From: JBCBSS01 sp039819065
GTDB lineage: Bacteria > Bacteroidota > Bacteroidia > Cytophagales > Cyclobacteriaceae
Direction of reading: 5' to 3'
NCBI GenBank assembly: GCA_039819065.1
Contig: JBCBSS010000020.1
Location: 1 to 64,000, forward strand
Length of the DNA stretch: 64,000 nt
Shown: piece after piece, positions 1-9,929 of the stretch
Numbering within the stretch: the first letter of the stretch is position 1
Layout: each line of letters opens with the position of its first letter
The notes under the pieces: model-generated
Databases searched by the model: none
What the model saw: only the letters and a program-made list of their open reading frames with translations
Told to the model about the DNA's origin: nothing
Program-made: the position numbers and the translations under genes

Positions 1-3
1 AAA

Positions 4-84
4 ATGAGAGTTTTATTTTTATTAGCTATTATCAATCTAAGTGGCATTGCCAATGCTCAAGATGTGAAAGGTTTTCCAAACTGA
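4..84 (+). pseudogene. possible 5' remnant of a secreted-protein gene (26 codons)
   Basis: A 26-codon frame starting with ATG encodes a clean type I signal peptide (basic start MR, hydrophobic core, cleavage-like ANA|Q) and then stops after eight further residues (QDVKGFPN). Its last 28 bases overlap the 3' end of the convergent gene at 57-503. It could be a remnant of a secreted-protein gene cut off by rearrangement, or a chance frame; the upstream region lies outside the window. The function is unknown. Confidence 0.25.
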
Positions 85-503
85 GTGAATAGTTCTTCCA
101 TATCGTCGGCGATTATACTATACTTTAGTTTCGCTTTTGTCGTGTTTGGATTGTAAACTTTGCTATCCGTGATAAACAAGATGTGTTGAGTCTTACCATC
201 AAACAGAAAGCTTCCATATCCGACAGTATACTTTGTACCTTCATTTATTATCTCTGCCATCCTCTCATCAGCTACCTCTGCCTGGCGCGTTGGGTTTACG
301 GGTACATGAATAGTATGCTTCACTTTCACTCCTAAATGCTCCACTTGAGCACCTATCTCTGTGGCTATTCTTTCATATTCTTCTTCACTCATTGAGAGGA
401 TCAAGGAAACGGGAGAAGAAAAAATGTCTTCCGGTATTCCCTTCTTTTGGGCATTGACCATAATTGGTAATAGAAGGAGCATTGTGATTAAGCTTACTTT
501 CAT
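57..503 (-). CDS. small secreted protein, unknown function
   Basis: The 148-residue product has an N-terminal signal peptide (MKVSLITMLLLLPIMVNA|Q, the Ala-Gln junction typical of Bacteroidota) and a mature part of about 129 residues with no membrane segment, so it is probably periplasmic or exported. I do not recognise a family. The mature part alternates charged helical-looking sequence (MSEEEYERIATEIG) with strand-like sequence (KYTVGYGSFLFDGKTQHILFITDSKVY). It is the last minus-strand gene of this end of the window, separated from the FG-GAP gene by an inverted repeat at 631-672, so it is probably transcribed on its own. The start is the only ATG preceding the signal peptide. Confidence 0.7.
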   Translation of the reverse strand: MKVSLITMLLLLPIMVNAQKKGIPEDIFSSPVSLILSMSEEEYERIATEIGAQVEHLGVKVKHTIHVPVNPTRQAEVADERMAEIINEGTKYTVGYGSFLFDGKTQHILFITDSKVYNPNTTKAKLKYSIIADDMEELFTQFGKPFTS

Positions 504-630
504 TTTTAATAGGGTTTTATCTGTAGTTCAACTGGCCAATATAGTAAAAGCAGTTGGTTTATCGACGTCACCACCAGAATATATGTTGCTTTTGGAAGTA
601 TATAAATAGATCACTTCCTAGAAATCAATA

Positions 631-672
631 AGGGCACCTCAAAAGCTATTATTATAGTCTTTAAGGTGCCCT
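631..672 (-). terminator. inverted repeat, likely terminator of the FG-GAP gene
   Basis: AGGGCACCT (631-639) and AGGTGCCCT (664-672) form a perfect 9-bp stem about 40 bases past the stop of the minus-strand gene at 714. The 3' tail on the minus strand (TATTGATT) is only moderately U-rich, so termination is likely but not certain. The symmetric stem could also act on the plus strand. Confidence 0.55.
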
Positions 673-713
673 CAGAATTTTAACGTAAAGCGCGTATGAA
701 TATACGAACAGTG

Positions 714-3700
714 TTATTTCATGCTCACAAGCTCTTTATTCTCTGCTTCGGTATTGGGGGGCAGGTATTTGATGAGTTGTAGATAATAATTGTTATTAGC
801 CACCAGAATAGCCTTATCATTTCTACCTAATCGAATCATTTTAGCATCTTTTGCATCGTGTGGGGCAAAAAAGCCACTTTCGGTCAGCGGAACCGGGTCA
901 AATTTCCCGGAACCATCTCCTTTAAGATAAAGGCCCATCCCTGCGTCATTACGAGGGGTTTCTATCTCAGCACCATACAAATTACCGGAAATGAGTATGT
1001 CTAAGTGTCCATCTAAATTATAGTCTTCAGCCAGAATGTTATTGATGGAAGAAAATTGTGCTTCATTGGGCAAGGGTTTTATGTCAAATCCTTTATCTCC
1101 CTTGTTTTCTAAATAAACAGAAGCAAAATTCTTAGCCTGGTAATGAAGTGCCTTATCTAACTCTGATCCATAGACTTCCAGCAGGTCAGCTTCTCCGAAC
1201 GATTCAAAAGTGGGGAATTTATTAGCCAAATCGGGGACTTGTTGAGAAGAACACGAGCGCCCTCTTACAGGGAAAACTTTACCGTGCTCATAGTAGCTCA
1301 ACACAATGTCCAAAGTACCATTATCATCAAGGTCATGGCTGTATACCTCGAAAGGTTGCTCCGGAGAGGCTTTGTATTTGTAATTCAAACCAAGGTTCCC
1401 GAGAACATAGTCTTCGTCTCCATCTTGATCAAAATCTGCCGCTGCTATTTGAAAATACCATCCCGCAGTATTTTGTAAATCTAATTTGGGTGTAACATTT
1501 CGGAACTGGCCATCCTCATTCTCCATAAATGTGACAGGCATCCATTCTCCTACGATTACTAAATCCAAATCCTCATCTTGATTAAAATCACTCCACACGG
1601 CACTAGTGACCATTCCCAATGATCTCAATTCTCCGGCAATCGCATCGGTCACATCTTTAAACTTCCCCCCTTCGTTTTCCAATATGTAACTATCGGCAGG
1701 ATGGGGATAACGCCCAGGCCATTGCCTCCCTCCTATAAAAAGGTCAAGGTCTCCATCACGGTCATAATCAGCAGGTACAACACAAGCGCCGCTACTGTTT
1801 ATTTCTGGTAAATTTGAAGAAAGAGAGAACTTTCCCTTACCATCATTCAGATAGAGCCTGTCTTGATATTCCTTACTACCAGCCATAAACTCATTACCTC
1901 CGCTCACTATGTATAGGTCAACATCATTGTCGTTATCAGCATCGAACATTACTGCACTTACATCTTCATAATGGCGTTCTTGTTCCCATAGCTCAGCATT
2001 ACTCTTCTCAAATTGCCCCGACGGCATTTGCAAGAATAACGCACCACTGTAACCTGCTGCACCACCAACGTAAAAGTCCTCCAGTTTATCTCCATTAACA
2101 TCCCCTACCGCTAACCCGGGACCAAAGGTTGACATTCTATGTGGCAATAAAACTTCTCGTGCGTAATCGTTGAACCGGTTCTCGGTATGCTTATGGGTAA
2201 TGCCGGAGGCCCTGGTGATATCTGCGAATAACTTGCTTTCTGAAACAGGCTCAGTCTCTTTTCTCTCTTTTAAATCCTCGGTATTGACTTCGATCAGTTG
2301 ATTGGCTGGTACATCAGTTAGTGTTTGAACGAAGCCTGCCGGAGAAGTAATGACGAGTTTTTCTATTTGCTCGGTATCGCCTAAGCCAAAGTGAATTACA
2401 TCTTCACTTTTAGACATAAAGCCTCGCACATTGGTGAGTTGGTTGTGCTGCCATAGTTTTCCGTCCTTATACAGTGTAACCGTAGTGCCGTAAGCGGTAC
2501 TACCATTTTTATTACTAATGATGAATTTCAGGTAATTACCATATTGTTTATCAATGGCATTATTACGATATACTCCTGCCTTTTCATTGATGTTGTTGAC
2601 GATAAGATCAATATCTCCATCTAAATCTAAATCGGCATAGGAGGCTCCGTTGGATAATGTGGGTTCGTCGAAACCCCAGGCTTCTGTCTTTTTAGTAAAG
2701 GTGAAGTCAGTATTGTTCTTATAAATGTAATTCGGCAGATAGTCCACTGGTGCCATCTCTACTAATTCCATAAGGTCTATAAGCTCATTAAGGTCTTTAC
2801 CCTGTTGCTTCGCCACGTTCTCCAAACTATCCAATATGCCACTGTATGTTTTTTCAAGGTCGCCATGCCTCATATTCCGCTTTACACCATTGGTTACGAA
2901 AAGGTCTTTCCACCCATCGAGGTCGAAATCGGCAAACAATGGTCCCCAACTCCAGTCAGTGTTTGATACCCCTCCAATATGGGCCACTTCACTAAAGGTC
3001 CCATTGCCATTATTACGCTGCAAAGCATTGAACATATATTGATAATGCCATCCTTTGTTCACTACTTCCCAGAATGCTTCCGGGTTCATGCCGCCCATGT
3101 ATGTCTTGATGCGCTTGTGATCTTCAGCTACCATATCCAAAGTCATGATGTCAAGTAGCCCGTCATTGTCATAATCTGCGACATCGGCTCCCATACTGAA
3201 ATTGGATATGTGTTTCATCGATTGGTTGATCGTATTTTTGAACTTCCCATTCTGCTGATTGATATAAAGGTGGTCGGGTAGGTCAAAGTCATTGGCCACG
3301 TATATGTCCGGCCAGGAATCTCCATTGAAGTCTGCGACAGTGGCAGACAATCCAAACGCCAGATTTCGGATATCGGCATAGTCAGAGACGTCTTCAAAAC
3401 CTCGATCGCCCCAATTCTTGAAAAGTTTATCCGTGTATAGCAGGCTGGTATGTCGAAATATTTCCAATTTGCCTCCACGCCTGTTGCCTCTGCCCGGTGG
3501 TTGATTAACGAGATACATATCCAATAACCCGTCTTTGTCATAGTCAAAGAATACTGCCTGAATAGAAAAGCCTCGATCGTCAAGGCCGTAAGCTTTCGAC
3601 TGCTCAGAGAAAGTCATATCCCCATTATTGATGTACAATAAATTGGCGCTAAGCTCAGGGTCGTCCTTTACACTTTTACATATATATATGTCTTGAAAGC

Positions 3701-4097
3701 CATCGTTATTAACATCGGCCATAGTTACTCCTGTAGACCAGGATTTATCAATTTGGATACCTGCCTTCTTAGTAATGTCCTCAAATTGCAGGTTCCCCTT
3801 ATTAAGGTAAAGACGATCAGCCACTTGGTTGCCAGTAAAAAATATATCAGGCAATCCGTCATTATTGATATCACCAATAGCCACTCCCGATCCGGTGATG
3901 AATTTGTCACTGACTAAATGATTCTCTTCTGCAGTTTCTACCAGGTCATTAGAAAACCTTATCCCGGTTTGGCGAGCATCAAGTTTCGTAAATAGCTTTT
4001 CGGCCGTTTGGTCAACTTCTTCTACCGGACTTGTGCATGATTGAGCAATTAGAAAAATAAAGAGTATATGACTTATTATTCGTATTTCCTTTCCCAT
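714..4097 (-). CDS. FG-GAP/VCBS repeat lipoprotein with UnbV (ASPIC) domain
   Basis: The 1127-residue product begins with a lipoprotein signal (lipobox IAQSC, Cys21), so it is probably anchored in the outer membrane, perhaps surface-exposed. The body is two beta-propeller halves built from FG-GAP/VCBS repeats with the calcium-binding style DxNxDGxxD (for example DINNDGLPDIFF, DYDKDGLLDMYL, DFNGDSWPDIYV, DLDLDGDIDLIV). An ASPIC/UnbV-type domain lies between them at roughly residues 500-600, with FGLGD and a 'VTSPAG' segment. This 'CRTAC1-like' architecture is common beside SusC/SusD genes in Cytophagales. Its role is unknown; ligand or polysaccharide binding at the surface is an inference from the context. 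A terminator-like hairpin at 4138-4169 separates it from the SusCD operon, so co-regulation is possible but not shown. Confidence 0.9.
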   Translation of the reverse strand: MGKEIRIISHILFIFLIAQSCTSPVEEVDQTAEKLFTKLDARQTGIRFSNDLVETAEENHLVSDKFITGSGVAIGDINNDGLPDIFFTGNQVADRLYLNKGNLQFEDITKKAGIQIDKSWSTGVTMADVNNDGFQDIYICKSVKDDPELSANLLYINNGDMTFSEQSKAYGLDDRGFSIQAVFFDYDKDGLLDMYLVNQPPGRGNRRGGKLEIFRHTSLLYTDKLFKNWGDRGFEDVSDYADIRNLAFGLSATVADFNGDSWPDIYVANDFDLPDHLYINQQNGKFKNTINQSMKHISNFSMGADVADYDNDGLLDIMTLDMVAEDHKRIKTYMGGMNPEAFWEVVNKGWHYQYMFNALQRNNGNGTFSEVAHIGGVSNTDWSWGPLFADFDLDGWKDLFVTNGVKRNMRHGDLEKTYSGILDSLENVAKQQGKDLNELIDLMELVEMAPVDYLPNYIYKNNTDFTFTKKTEAWGFDEPTLSNGASYADLDLDGDIDLIVNNINEKAGVYRNNAIDKQYGNYLKFIISNKNGSTAYGTTVTLYKDGKLWQHNQLTNVRGFMSKSEDVIHFGLGDTEQIEKLVITSPAGFVQTLTDVPANQLIEVNTEDLKERKETEPVSESKLFADITRASGITHKHTENRFNDYAREVLLPHRMSTFGPGLAVGDVNGDKLEDFYVGGAAGYSGALFLQMPSGQFEKSNAELWEQERHYEDVSAVMFDADNDNDVDLYIVSGGNEFMAGSKEYQDRLYLNDGKGKFSLSSNLPEINSSGACVVPADYDRDGDLDLFIGGRQWPGRYPHPADSYILENEGGKFKDVTDAIAGELRSLGMVTSAVWSDFNQDEDLDLVIVGEWMPVTFMENEDGQFRNVTPKLDLQNTAGWYFQIAAADFDQDGDEDYVLGNLGLNYKYKASPEQPFEVYSHDLDDNGTLDIVLSYYEHGKVFPVRGRSCSSQQVPDLANKFPTFESFGEADLLEVYGSELDKALHYQAKNFASVYLENKGDKGFDIKPLPNEAQFSSINNILAEDYNLDGHLDILISGNLYGAEIETPRNDAGMGLYLKGDGSGKFDPVPLTESGFFAPHDAKDAKMIRLGRNDKAILVANNNYYLQLIKYLPPNTEAENKELVSMK

Positions 4098-4137
4098 AGC
4101 ATTTATGCCTTTCTTTTAATACTGATTATAAATAGAG

Positions 4138-4169
4138 AAACAGAGCACCGGCAATGCGATGCTCTGTTT
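4138..4169 (-). terminator. terminator after the SusC-SusD-lipoprotein operon
   Basis: AAACAGAGCA (4138-4147) pairs perfectly with TGCTCTGTTT (4160-4169) around a 12-nt loop, just past the stop of the gene at 4190. On the minus strand it is followed by the U-rich sequence CTCTATTTATAAT. It should end the transcript begun at the SusC gene. Confidence 0.7.
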
Positions 4170-4189
4170 AAGCGATTTAGCAGGTAGGC

Positions 4190-5209
4190 TTAGTTAACTA
4201 TATTCAGTGCCGAAGGCACCTCAGGATCAGCATCCACCTCATTGCCCGCCTCATCAGTACCGGATGAAAGTTCAAAGTCGGGGATTCCCGTACCACCTCC
4301 TACCGAGGCATATTCAAAAGTCCAGACTCTGGCATTGGCAGTAGCGGTCATTTCCGTAGGCATCAACTCGGCTATACCGCCTATAGTGGCATGAGAAATC
4401 ATTGGCGCCTCTGTCAGTGCCTCATTGAAAGTAGCAGTGATCAACACCGTGATACCATCTGTTGCCAAAATGTTTCCATCATCATCCGTAGGCGCATCAA
4501 AGGTCAAGGTAGCTGACGGTGAGGTATTATCGACTTTATATTGAAATACCCTTTGTACCATCTGCGTACCACCCAGAGACCTGGTGGCATTACTGATATT
4601 GATCTCCATAATACTATCGATACCGAAGCCCTCGATGGTCAAGTCAAATGTGGCAGTTTGATCATCAACCACTGTCATATTAGTAGGGCTCAGATTATTG
4701 GATGTCTTATCCGTAGAAATCTGAGGTAACGTACCGGTTGTCTCTATTGGGAAGTCGAAGGTGGCGGTCACTGTGATGACGTCACCATCTCTAGCCGAGC
4801 CTTGATCAAAACTAAGTAACGCTGTCGGAGCAGAGTTAGTGATCTGAATGGAAAAACTGGTTGTGCCAACCAGGCCCCTTTCATCTGTTTCAGTGACGGT
4901 CACTACCGCACCAGTAGCTACGGTATTAAAATCCACAAAGACCCCCAATGAGTCAGTAGGAGATCCTGTAGCCAAGCTAGCTCCTTCTACAGCCCAAGAA
5001 TAACTAGAGCCTCTTCTCTCGGTAACAGTATATTGCACAGAAGAAGAACCTAGCTCAACCGAGGCGCTTCCATTAATCTCGGAAACTGGTGGATCGGTGA
5101 ATACAAGCGCACCAAACTCATCATCGTCGCATGATGTGGTCAGAAAGATTATTGCCACACCACACAATACAAGATTCAGTTTATATAAGTATTTATTCAT
5201 TTGTCTCAT
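4190..5209 (-). CDS. surface lipoprotein with Ig-like repeats, third gene of SusCD operon
   Basis: The 339-residue product has a lipoprotein signal (lipobox LTTSC, Cys27, followed by DDDE, an acidic stretch resembling the lipoprotein export signal for the Bacteroidota surface). A PKD-like segment spans about residues 45-125. Two related Ig-like units of about 95 residues follow: one starts near NSAPTALLSFD, the other near NTSPSATLTFD, each with a VTVTATF / VLITATF strand. There is no catalytic motif. It starts 32 bases after the SusD stop and occupies the usual SusE/SusF-like slot, so glycan or ligand binding on the cell surface is inferred. ATG 5200 (MNKYLYK) is an alternative start. Confidence 0.8.
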   Translation of the reverse strand: MRQMNKYLYKLNLVLCGVAIIFLTTSCDDDEFGALVFTDPPVSEINGSASVELGSSSVQYTVTERRGSSYSWAVEGASLATGSPTDSLGVFVDFNTVATGAVVTVTETDERGLVGTTSFSIQITNSAPTALLSFDQGSARDGDVITVTATFDFPIETTGTLPQISTDKTSNNLSPTNMTVVDDQTATFDLTIEGFGIDSIMEINISNATRSLGGTQMVQRVFQYKVDNTSPSATLTFDAPTDDDGNILATDGITVLITATFNEALTEAPMISHATIGGIAELMPTEMTATANARVWTFEYASVGGGTGIPDFELSSGTDEAGNEVDADPEVPSALNIVN

Positions 5210-5241
5210 TCATTTAAGGTTAACTGAAAATGTCCTGTACA

Positions 5242-6783
5242 TTAGTCGCCAGAACGTACAAGCCCGGTAGGATCGTCATCACCTCCGAAATTATAAGGTG
5301 TTAACTCAAACACTTCAAGTTCAACCGCAGGTACTGGGAAGTGTGCAGGGGTTCCAAATTGAAGTCCGCCAAAGTTATCAAGGCTGTTGAAGTCGAGCCT
5401 TTCTCCTATCCTTCTTCTGTCGAAAAAGTGTCCCCCTGGACCGGTATTAAGGATTTCAATGTACCTCTCATGTAGAATGGCATTTAAGATGATATCTGCA
5501 TCTCCTGCCCCCACTGCTGGTAAGCCTCCTCTGGTCACTCTTGTTCCACTATTAATCACCGCAGCTGCATCAGCCAATCTATTCAACCTTAGCAATGCCT
5601 CTGCTCTTAACAGATCATTATCAACCGATGCGAATGCTGGCATAGGGCCGTTACCAATACCGTCACCCATGTAAGAGGGTTCCGTTATATTTCTATGGTG
5701 CTTATAATGTGAGAAATGCCATAGACCACGCTCAGGCCTGAAATTATTAGTAGCAACGAATATGAAATCCGACTCTAGTCTGGCATCTGCTGAGGTCGCT
5801 TGAGGGTTCACAAGCCCACTTCCATCCACTGGAAAGCGAGTCGGTTGGCTTGGATCTAAAGCGCTAACCAAGCGCATATCCAACCTTGCCCATGAACCGG
5901 TTGGGTTACCACTAGCACCGGTATGTGCATATCTCCAGTAGCCAAACCATTGGTTTCCATCCGCCAATGGCGCAAAATCATCTGTCAGTCCTCTTTCAGT
6001 AAAAGCCAAAACCCTGTTCCAATCAACATTGGCGTTCTCATCCGCTGTTCTTGGGCTTTGTGCCAAGAAACGTGCAGCATAAGAGTTGGCAACCTGTGAA
6101 ACTTGTGCGCTAGTCAATGACAACCCGTTAATAAATGAATTATCCATGGTGAAAGAGTTTGCGTCGGCAATGCGAGCGGCTTCTTCTAAGTCAGTTACAG
6201 CGGCTGCTATCATGTCAGTATAGGTAGAAAACTCTAACTGTGCGGTAAGGTCAGAGTCGATTTCTGTCAGGTAAGCCTGATCAAAAAATAACCCGAGATA
6301 ACCACGAGACAATCCCCTTAGCAAATAGGCAGAGGCCAACATCATCTGGTCTTGACTATCATTGCCAAGAGAAAGTCCATCTACAGTGATGGCTTTGATA
6401 ACGTCATTAGAAATAGATTGAGCAGATAAATTCCTGAACCATGGGAATCGCACCACATCCTGGTAGTCGACCGTTTCGGCAGAGCTATTATTATAAGCAT
6501 CTCGAGGTTCTTCCGACATTCTTCTCATACCAAAGTTTCCCCAAGAAACACTGATAGCGTCGGATGCCACACCCAAGGTCATACCTGGCCTGGATTGGTG
6601 ATTAGCCTGCCACCAGCTAAGGTAACCTCCGGCCAATACTCCTACCAAATCATCTCCTGATGCGAGTACCCTCTGCGTATCAGGGTTATTTAAGTTCTGA
6701 GTATTCAGGTCATCACAACTGGTGACGATCACTAAGCTCAGACTTAAAGTCAATGTGAATATTTTTATTAATGCTTTTTTCAT
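5242..6783 (-). CDS. SusD/RagB family nutrient-binding lipoprotein
   Basis: The 513-residue product is a lipoprotein (Cys23 in IVTSC) of SusD family size. Family features include the N-terminal DDLNTQNLNNPD segment, central TPR-like helices (SAYLLRGLSRGYLGLFFDQAY) and the C-terminal HERYIEILNTGPGGHFFDRRRIGERL stretch, which matches the family pattern of an E-R followed by a W/F-D-RR region. The protein forms the lid over the partner TonB-dependent transporter on the cell surface. It lies 29 bases downstream of the SusC gene. The substrate cannot be read from the sequence; no glycoside hydrolase or peptidase accompanies the pair, which resembles the SusCD-like systems found outside classical polysaccharide utilisation loci. 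Confidence 0.93.
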   Translation of the reverse strand: MKKALIKIFTLTLSLSLVIVTSCDDLNTQNLNNPDTQRVLASGDDLVGVLAGGYLSWWQANHQSRPGMTLGVASDAISVSWGNFGMRRMSEEPRDAYNNSSAETVDYQDVVRFPWFRNLSAQSISNDVIKAITVDGLSLGNDSQDQMMLASAYLLRGLSRGYLGLFFDQAYLTEIDSDLTAQLEFSTYTDMIAAAVTDLEEAARIADANSFTMDNSFINGLSLTSAQVSQVANSYAARFLAQSPRTADENANVDWNRVLAFTERGLTDDFAPLADGNQWFGYWRYAHTGASGNPTGSWARLDMRLVSALDPSQPTRFPVDGSGLVNPQATSADARLESDFIFVATNNFRPERGLWHFSHYKHHRNITEPSYMGDGIGNGPMPAFASVDNDLLRAEALLRLNRLADAAAVINSGTRVTRGGLPAVGAGDADIILNAILHERYIEILNTGPGGHFFDRRRIGERLDFNSLDNFGGLQFGTPAHFPVPAVELEVFELTPYNFGGDDDPTGLVRSGD

Positions 6784-6812
6784 TTCATTATGCTTTTGAT
6801 CTATTCAATCAA

Positions 6813-9800
6813 TTAAAATGTGAATTGGACACTTCCAGTGAATGTCTTCGTCTGAGGATAAGTGAAAGTATCAAAGAAGAAAAGCGTAGGATCACCGTTA
6901 GGCGTATTACTGTCGCTACCTACTCCGTCTGCCACCCTATTGGTCAATCGATTTTCATTTCTAGGTACAGCGGTGATATCCGGATGGAAGCCTTTGTAAT
7001 CTGTGATAGTAAACAGATTACGACCAATGAAGCTCACTTTTATGCCCTTGATAAAACCGTTGAAAACACCAGAAAGCTGTTCTGCATTGAACTGATATGA
7101 TAGAGACAATTCCCTCAGCATGGCAAACGAGCCGTCTTCGACAAAACCATTGTTGGCCACATTCACATTGTATAGCCCATTCCAGAATGATTTAGCAATA
7201 GGGAATCGGCTTTCTTCTTCATGAAGGTTATCCCTGTGCAACCATTGTCTTGACTGGTTATAAATATCACCTCCGTTTTTCCAGTCAAATAGTGCATAAA
7301 GCGTGGCACCTTTGAATTTTACGGTAGAACCAAAGCCCATTCTGAACTTAGCATTGATGTCACCGATTTCAGTAACCAACGGATTACCTTGCTCATTTTC
7401 CAATTTGATCGGCGCTTCGTTATTAGTACCGATCTGGTCTTTTCTCACTACGAATCCGGCAGAATTGACGATATAGTCATTAAGGTTTTCTACCTGACCA
7501 GCTAACTGCTCAACTGAAGTGGCAAACACTTGTCCGTAGATAGCACCAAAGGATACGCCTTCTTCAATACGGAAGACAGTTGATTGTTGATTACCCGGGC
7601 CTGTATTGTAGGCCGGAACATTAAGTTGTGCCACTTCCTGGGTGGTTCTGTCAAATGTTACAGACACATCCCAGCTCAGATCATTTGTTTTCACCACGTT
7701 GGTGAGAAGTGAAACTTCTAAGGTTTGTGCATCTACAGTACCCGCGTTTCTCCATTGGGCCTGGAAACCAGCAGCACCTGAGAGAGGCACGCGTAGAATC
7801 TGATCTTCTGTTTGCGTATCGACATAGTTAAATTCAAGGTTGAATCTATCTAGAATAGTAGCATTCAAGCCAAGTTCGATTTCTCTCGATTGGGCAGGCG
7901 CAAGGAAGTTATTACCCAGCGTACTTTTAGTGGCAGATCCATTTCTTAGCTGGAACGTTTCAAAACGCTGCTCAAATGTAGGTCTGATTCCTGCTGTACC
8001 AATCGAAGCCCTTACTTTAAGTTCTTGGATACCTGGCAATTGAACATCTTCGGTAATACGATAAGCACCACTCAAACGATAATAATTAGCCCATCTTTCT
8101 TCAGGACCAAAAAGTGATGAACCTTCTCTTCTGAAAAGGCCACTGAATATGTATTTCTGCTTGTAGTCTATGTCAGCAATACCAAATACACTATTAGCCA
8201 CGATTTCCTGAGACTCAGACTGTATTCTAAAGTTGGTAGTGGCGTTATCCAATGAGCGGATATCTTCAACAGCTAATCCATCACCTCTAGCTCCGTTAAA
8301 ATCAGCCGTCAAGTCTTCATAAAGCCATGCTAACCTTACCGCCGTGTTAAAGTCACCATAAGATTTCTGCAATGTCGCATTCAATCTGCCAATGAAAGAG
8401 TTATTGATCCGCTGTGTGCGCTCAATGTGTCCACCTGGGTTTGTTGGTGATTTTTGCACCGCTTGACCGCGATTGGTATCGTCTGAAAGATACCCTTTAG
8501 GAATGAAGTCAGAAAAGTTGTTAGTGGATCTATCCAAAGCCATAGACCCGTCCAAAGTCAACCAATCAGTCAAGTCATAGCTCAACTTCAAGCTACCAAT
8601 GATCCTGGTTCTGTCTACAACCGTCTCTCTATTAACCAGTTGGTAGTAAGGGTTTCTAATGGTAGAACCTAAAGTATCGATGTCCCAATCATACTGCGAT
8701 CCATCTTCTGAATTGAAAGAATTTTGAAGATCATAGATAGGCGGCATGAAAAGCAAGGAGTTGATCACTGAATTCGTACCATTCTCTATTAGAAAGTCCT
8801 GAGTCGAGGTAGAATACATAGAACTGACAGCCACGTCCAGCTTATCACTTAATCGATGGTCAACGTTCAGTCTGAATGCGTTTCTCTCATAACCATCGTT
8901 GAATTCGAAAATACCTTCATCTACTAACCTTTGCCCGGAAACAAGGAAATTGGTAGTACTTGACCTACCTTGTACGGCTACATAGTTTTGGTTGAATACA
9001 CCTCTTCTGAAAATTTGTTCCTGATAATCCTGAAAACCAGGCCATGGATTATCAACCAATCCGTCTGGGTCTTCTACCAATCCACCATTAGCCCCTCGTA
9101 CTAAATTACCTTGATCATCAAGTAAGAAAGCATGGGCAGTAGAAGTAGGGAATCTTTCGTTGGCCAAATCAGCGAAACCCACTTCTGACCTCAGAACAAC
9201 ACTGGTTTGTCCTTCAGCCAGATTAGAACCTCTCTTGGTAAAAATCTGGATTACACCATTAGCAGCTTGAGATCCATATAAGGAAGCACCAGCCGAACCT
9301 TTAAGTACTTCTATTCGCTCAATGTCCTCTGGGTTAATATCAGCAAGTGTAGTACCGCTCAAAAATGTACCATCCAAAATGATCAATGGTGCCTGTCCTG
9401 TGGCTATAGAATTAGCGGCTCTGGCGAGAAAGTTTACACCACGCCCAGGCTGACCACCACCGGATACAACACGAAGGCCGGCAACCTTTCCTTGCAAACC
9501 AGTACCAAGGTTCGCCTGAGGCACGGTTGTGATCAACTCTTCGTCCAGGCTTCCGACCGAGAAGCTTAGTGTTTTTTTGGATTGCCCTGCTGCAGTACCA
9601 GTCACCACCACTTCAGAAAGTTGCGTGATGTCAGCAGCCAGGCTAACATCAATTACATCGCTTGAACCTATTGGAACCTCTTTAGCAGTGTAGCCAATAA
9701 ATGAAAATACCAAAACACCAGTGGCATTGGGAACGGAGATCTTATAATTACCATCCGCATCAGTTATAGTACCCGTGGTTGTTCCTTTGAGGATAACATT

Positions 9801-9929
9801 GACACCGGGTAGTGCGGATCCATCGTCAACGGCAGTAACCTGCCCGGATATGACCTTTTCCTGTGCTTTCAGTGTAAAAGCAAAAAGGGAAAGGACTACC
9901 AAGAATAGTAGAGTCTTCTTCATAAGCAT
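6813..9929 (-). CDS. SusC/RagA family TonB-linked outer membrane transporter
   Basis: The 1038-residue product has a signal peptide to about residue 22 (LKA|Q) and a carboxypeptidase-regulatory-like domain at about 25-110 (VISGQVTAVDDGSALPGVNV, then GTITDADGNYKI). The SusC plug signature follows (LSEVVVTGTAAG, and the IEVLKGSAGASLYGSQAANG segment), then a 22-strand-type barrel ending in the usual terminal Phe (VQFTF). It imports a substrate captured by the SusD partner using TonB energy. It is the first gene of a three-gene operon. MLMKK offers two close starts (9929 and 9923); the second gives the more typical MKK opening. Confidence 0.95.
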   Translation of the reverse strand: MLMKKTLLFLVVLSLFAFTLKAQEKVISGQVTAVDDGSALPGVNVILKGTTTGTITDADGNYKISVPNATGVLVFSFIGYTAKEVPIGSSDVIDVSLAADITQLSEVVVTGTAAGQSKKTLSFSVGSLDEELITTVPQANLGTGLQGKVAGLRVVSGGGQPGRGVNFLARAANSIATGQAPLIILDGTFLSGTTLADINPEDIERIEVLKGSAGASLYGSQAANGVIQIFTKRGSNLAEGQTSVVLRSEVGFADLANERFPTSTAHAFLLDDQGNLVRGANGGLVEDPDGLVDNPWPGFQDYQEQIFRRGVFNQNYVAVQGRSSTTNFLVSGQRLVDEGIFEFNDGYERNAFRLNVDHRLSDKLDVAVSSMYSTSTQDFLIENGTNSVINSLLFMPPIYDLQNSFNSEDGSQYDWDIDTLGSTIRNPYYQLVNRETVVDRTRIIGSLKLSYDLTDWLTLDGSMALDRSTNNFSDFIPKGYLSDDTNRGQAVQKSPTNPGGHIERTQRINNSFIGRLNATLQKSYGDFNTAVRLAWLYEDLTADFNGARGDGLAVEDIRSLDNATTNFRIQSESQEIVANSVFGIADIDYKQKYIFSGLFRREGSSLFGPEERWANYYRLSGAYRITEDVQLPGIQELKVRASIGTAGIRPTFEQRFETFQLRNGSATKSTLGNNFLAPAQSREIELGLNATILDRFNLEFNYVDTQTEDQILRVPLSGAAGFQAQWRNAGTVDAQTLEVSLLTNVVKTNDLSWDVSVTFDRTTQEVAQLNVPAYNTGPGNQQSTVFRIEEGVSFGAIYGQVFATSVEQLAGQVENLNDYIVNSAGFVVRKDQIGTNNEAPIKLENEQGNPLVTEIGDINAKFRMGFGSTVKFKGATLYALFDWKNGGDIYNQSRQWLHRDNLHEEESRFPIAKSFWNGLYNVNVANNGFVEDGSFAMLRELSLSYQFNAEQLSGVFNGFIKGIKVSFIGRNLFTITDYKGFHPDITAVPRNENRLTNRVADGVGSDSNTPNGDPTLFFFDTFTYPQTKTFTGSVQFTF

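Noticed and set aside
361..609. Plus-strand 82-codon frame opposite the first small secreted protein
   Set aside because: The antisense gene has a clean signal peptide and sensible composition; this frame has neither.
3215..3583. Open frame of 122 codons, same strand but another frame, inside the FG-GAP gene
   Set aside because: It is a shadow of the repetitive FG-GAP coding sequence; the main frame is continuous with all repeats intact, so there is no frameshift.
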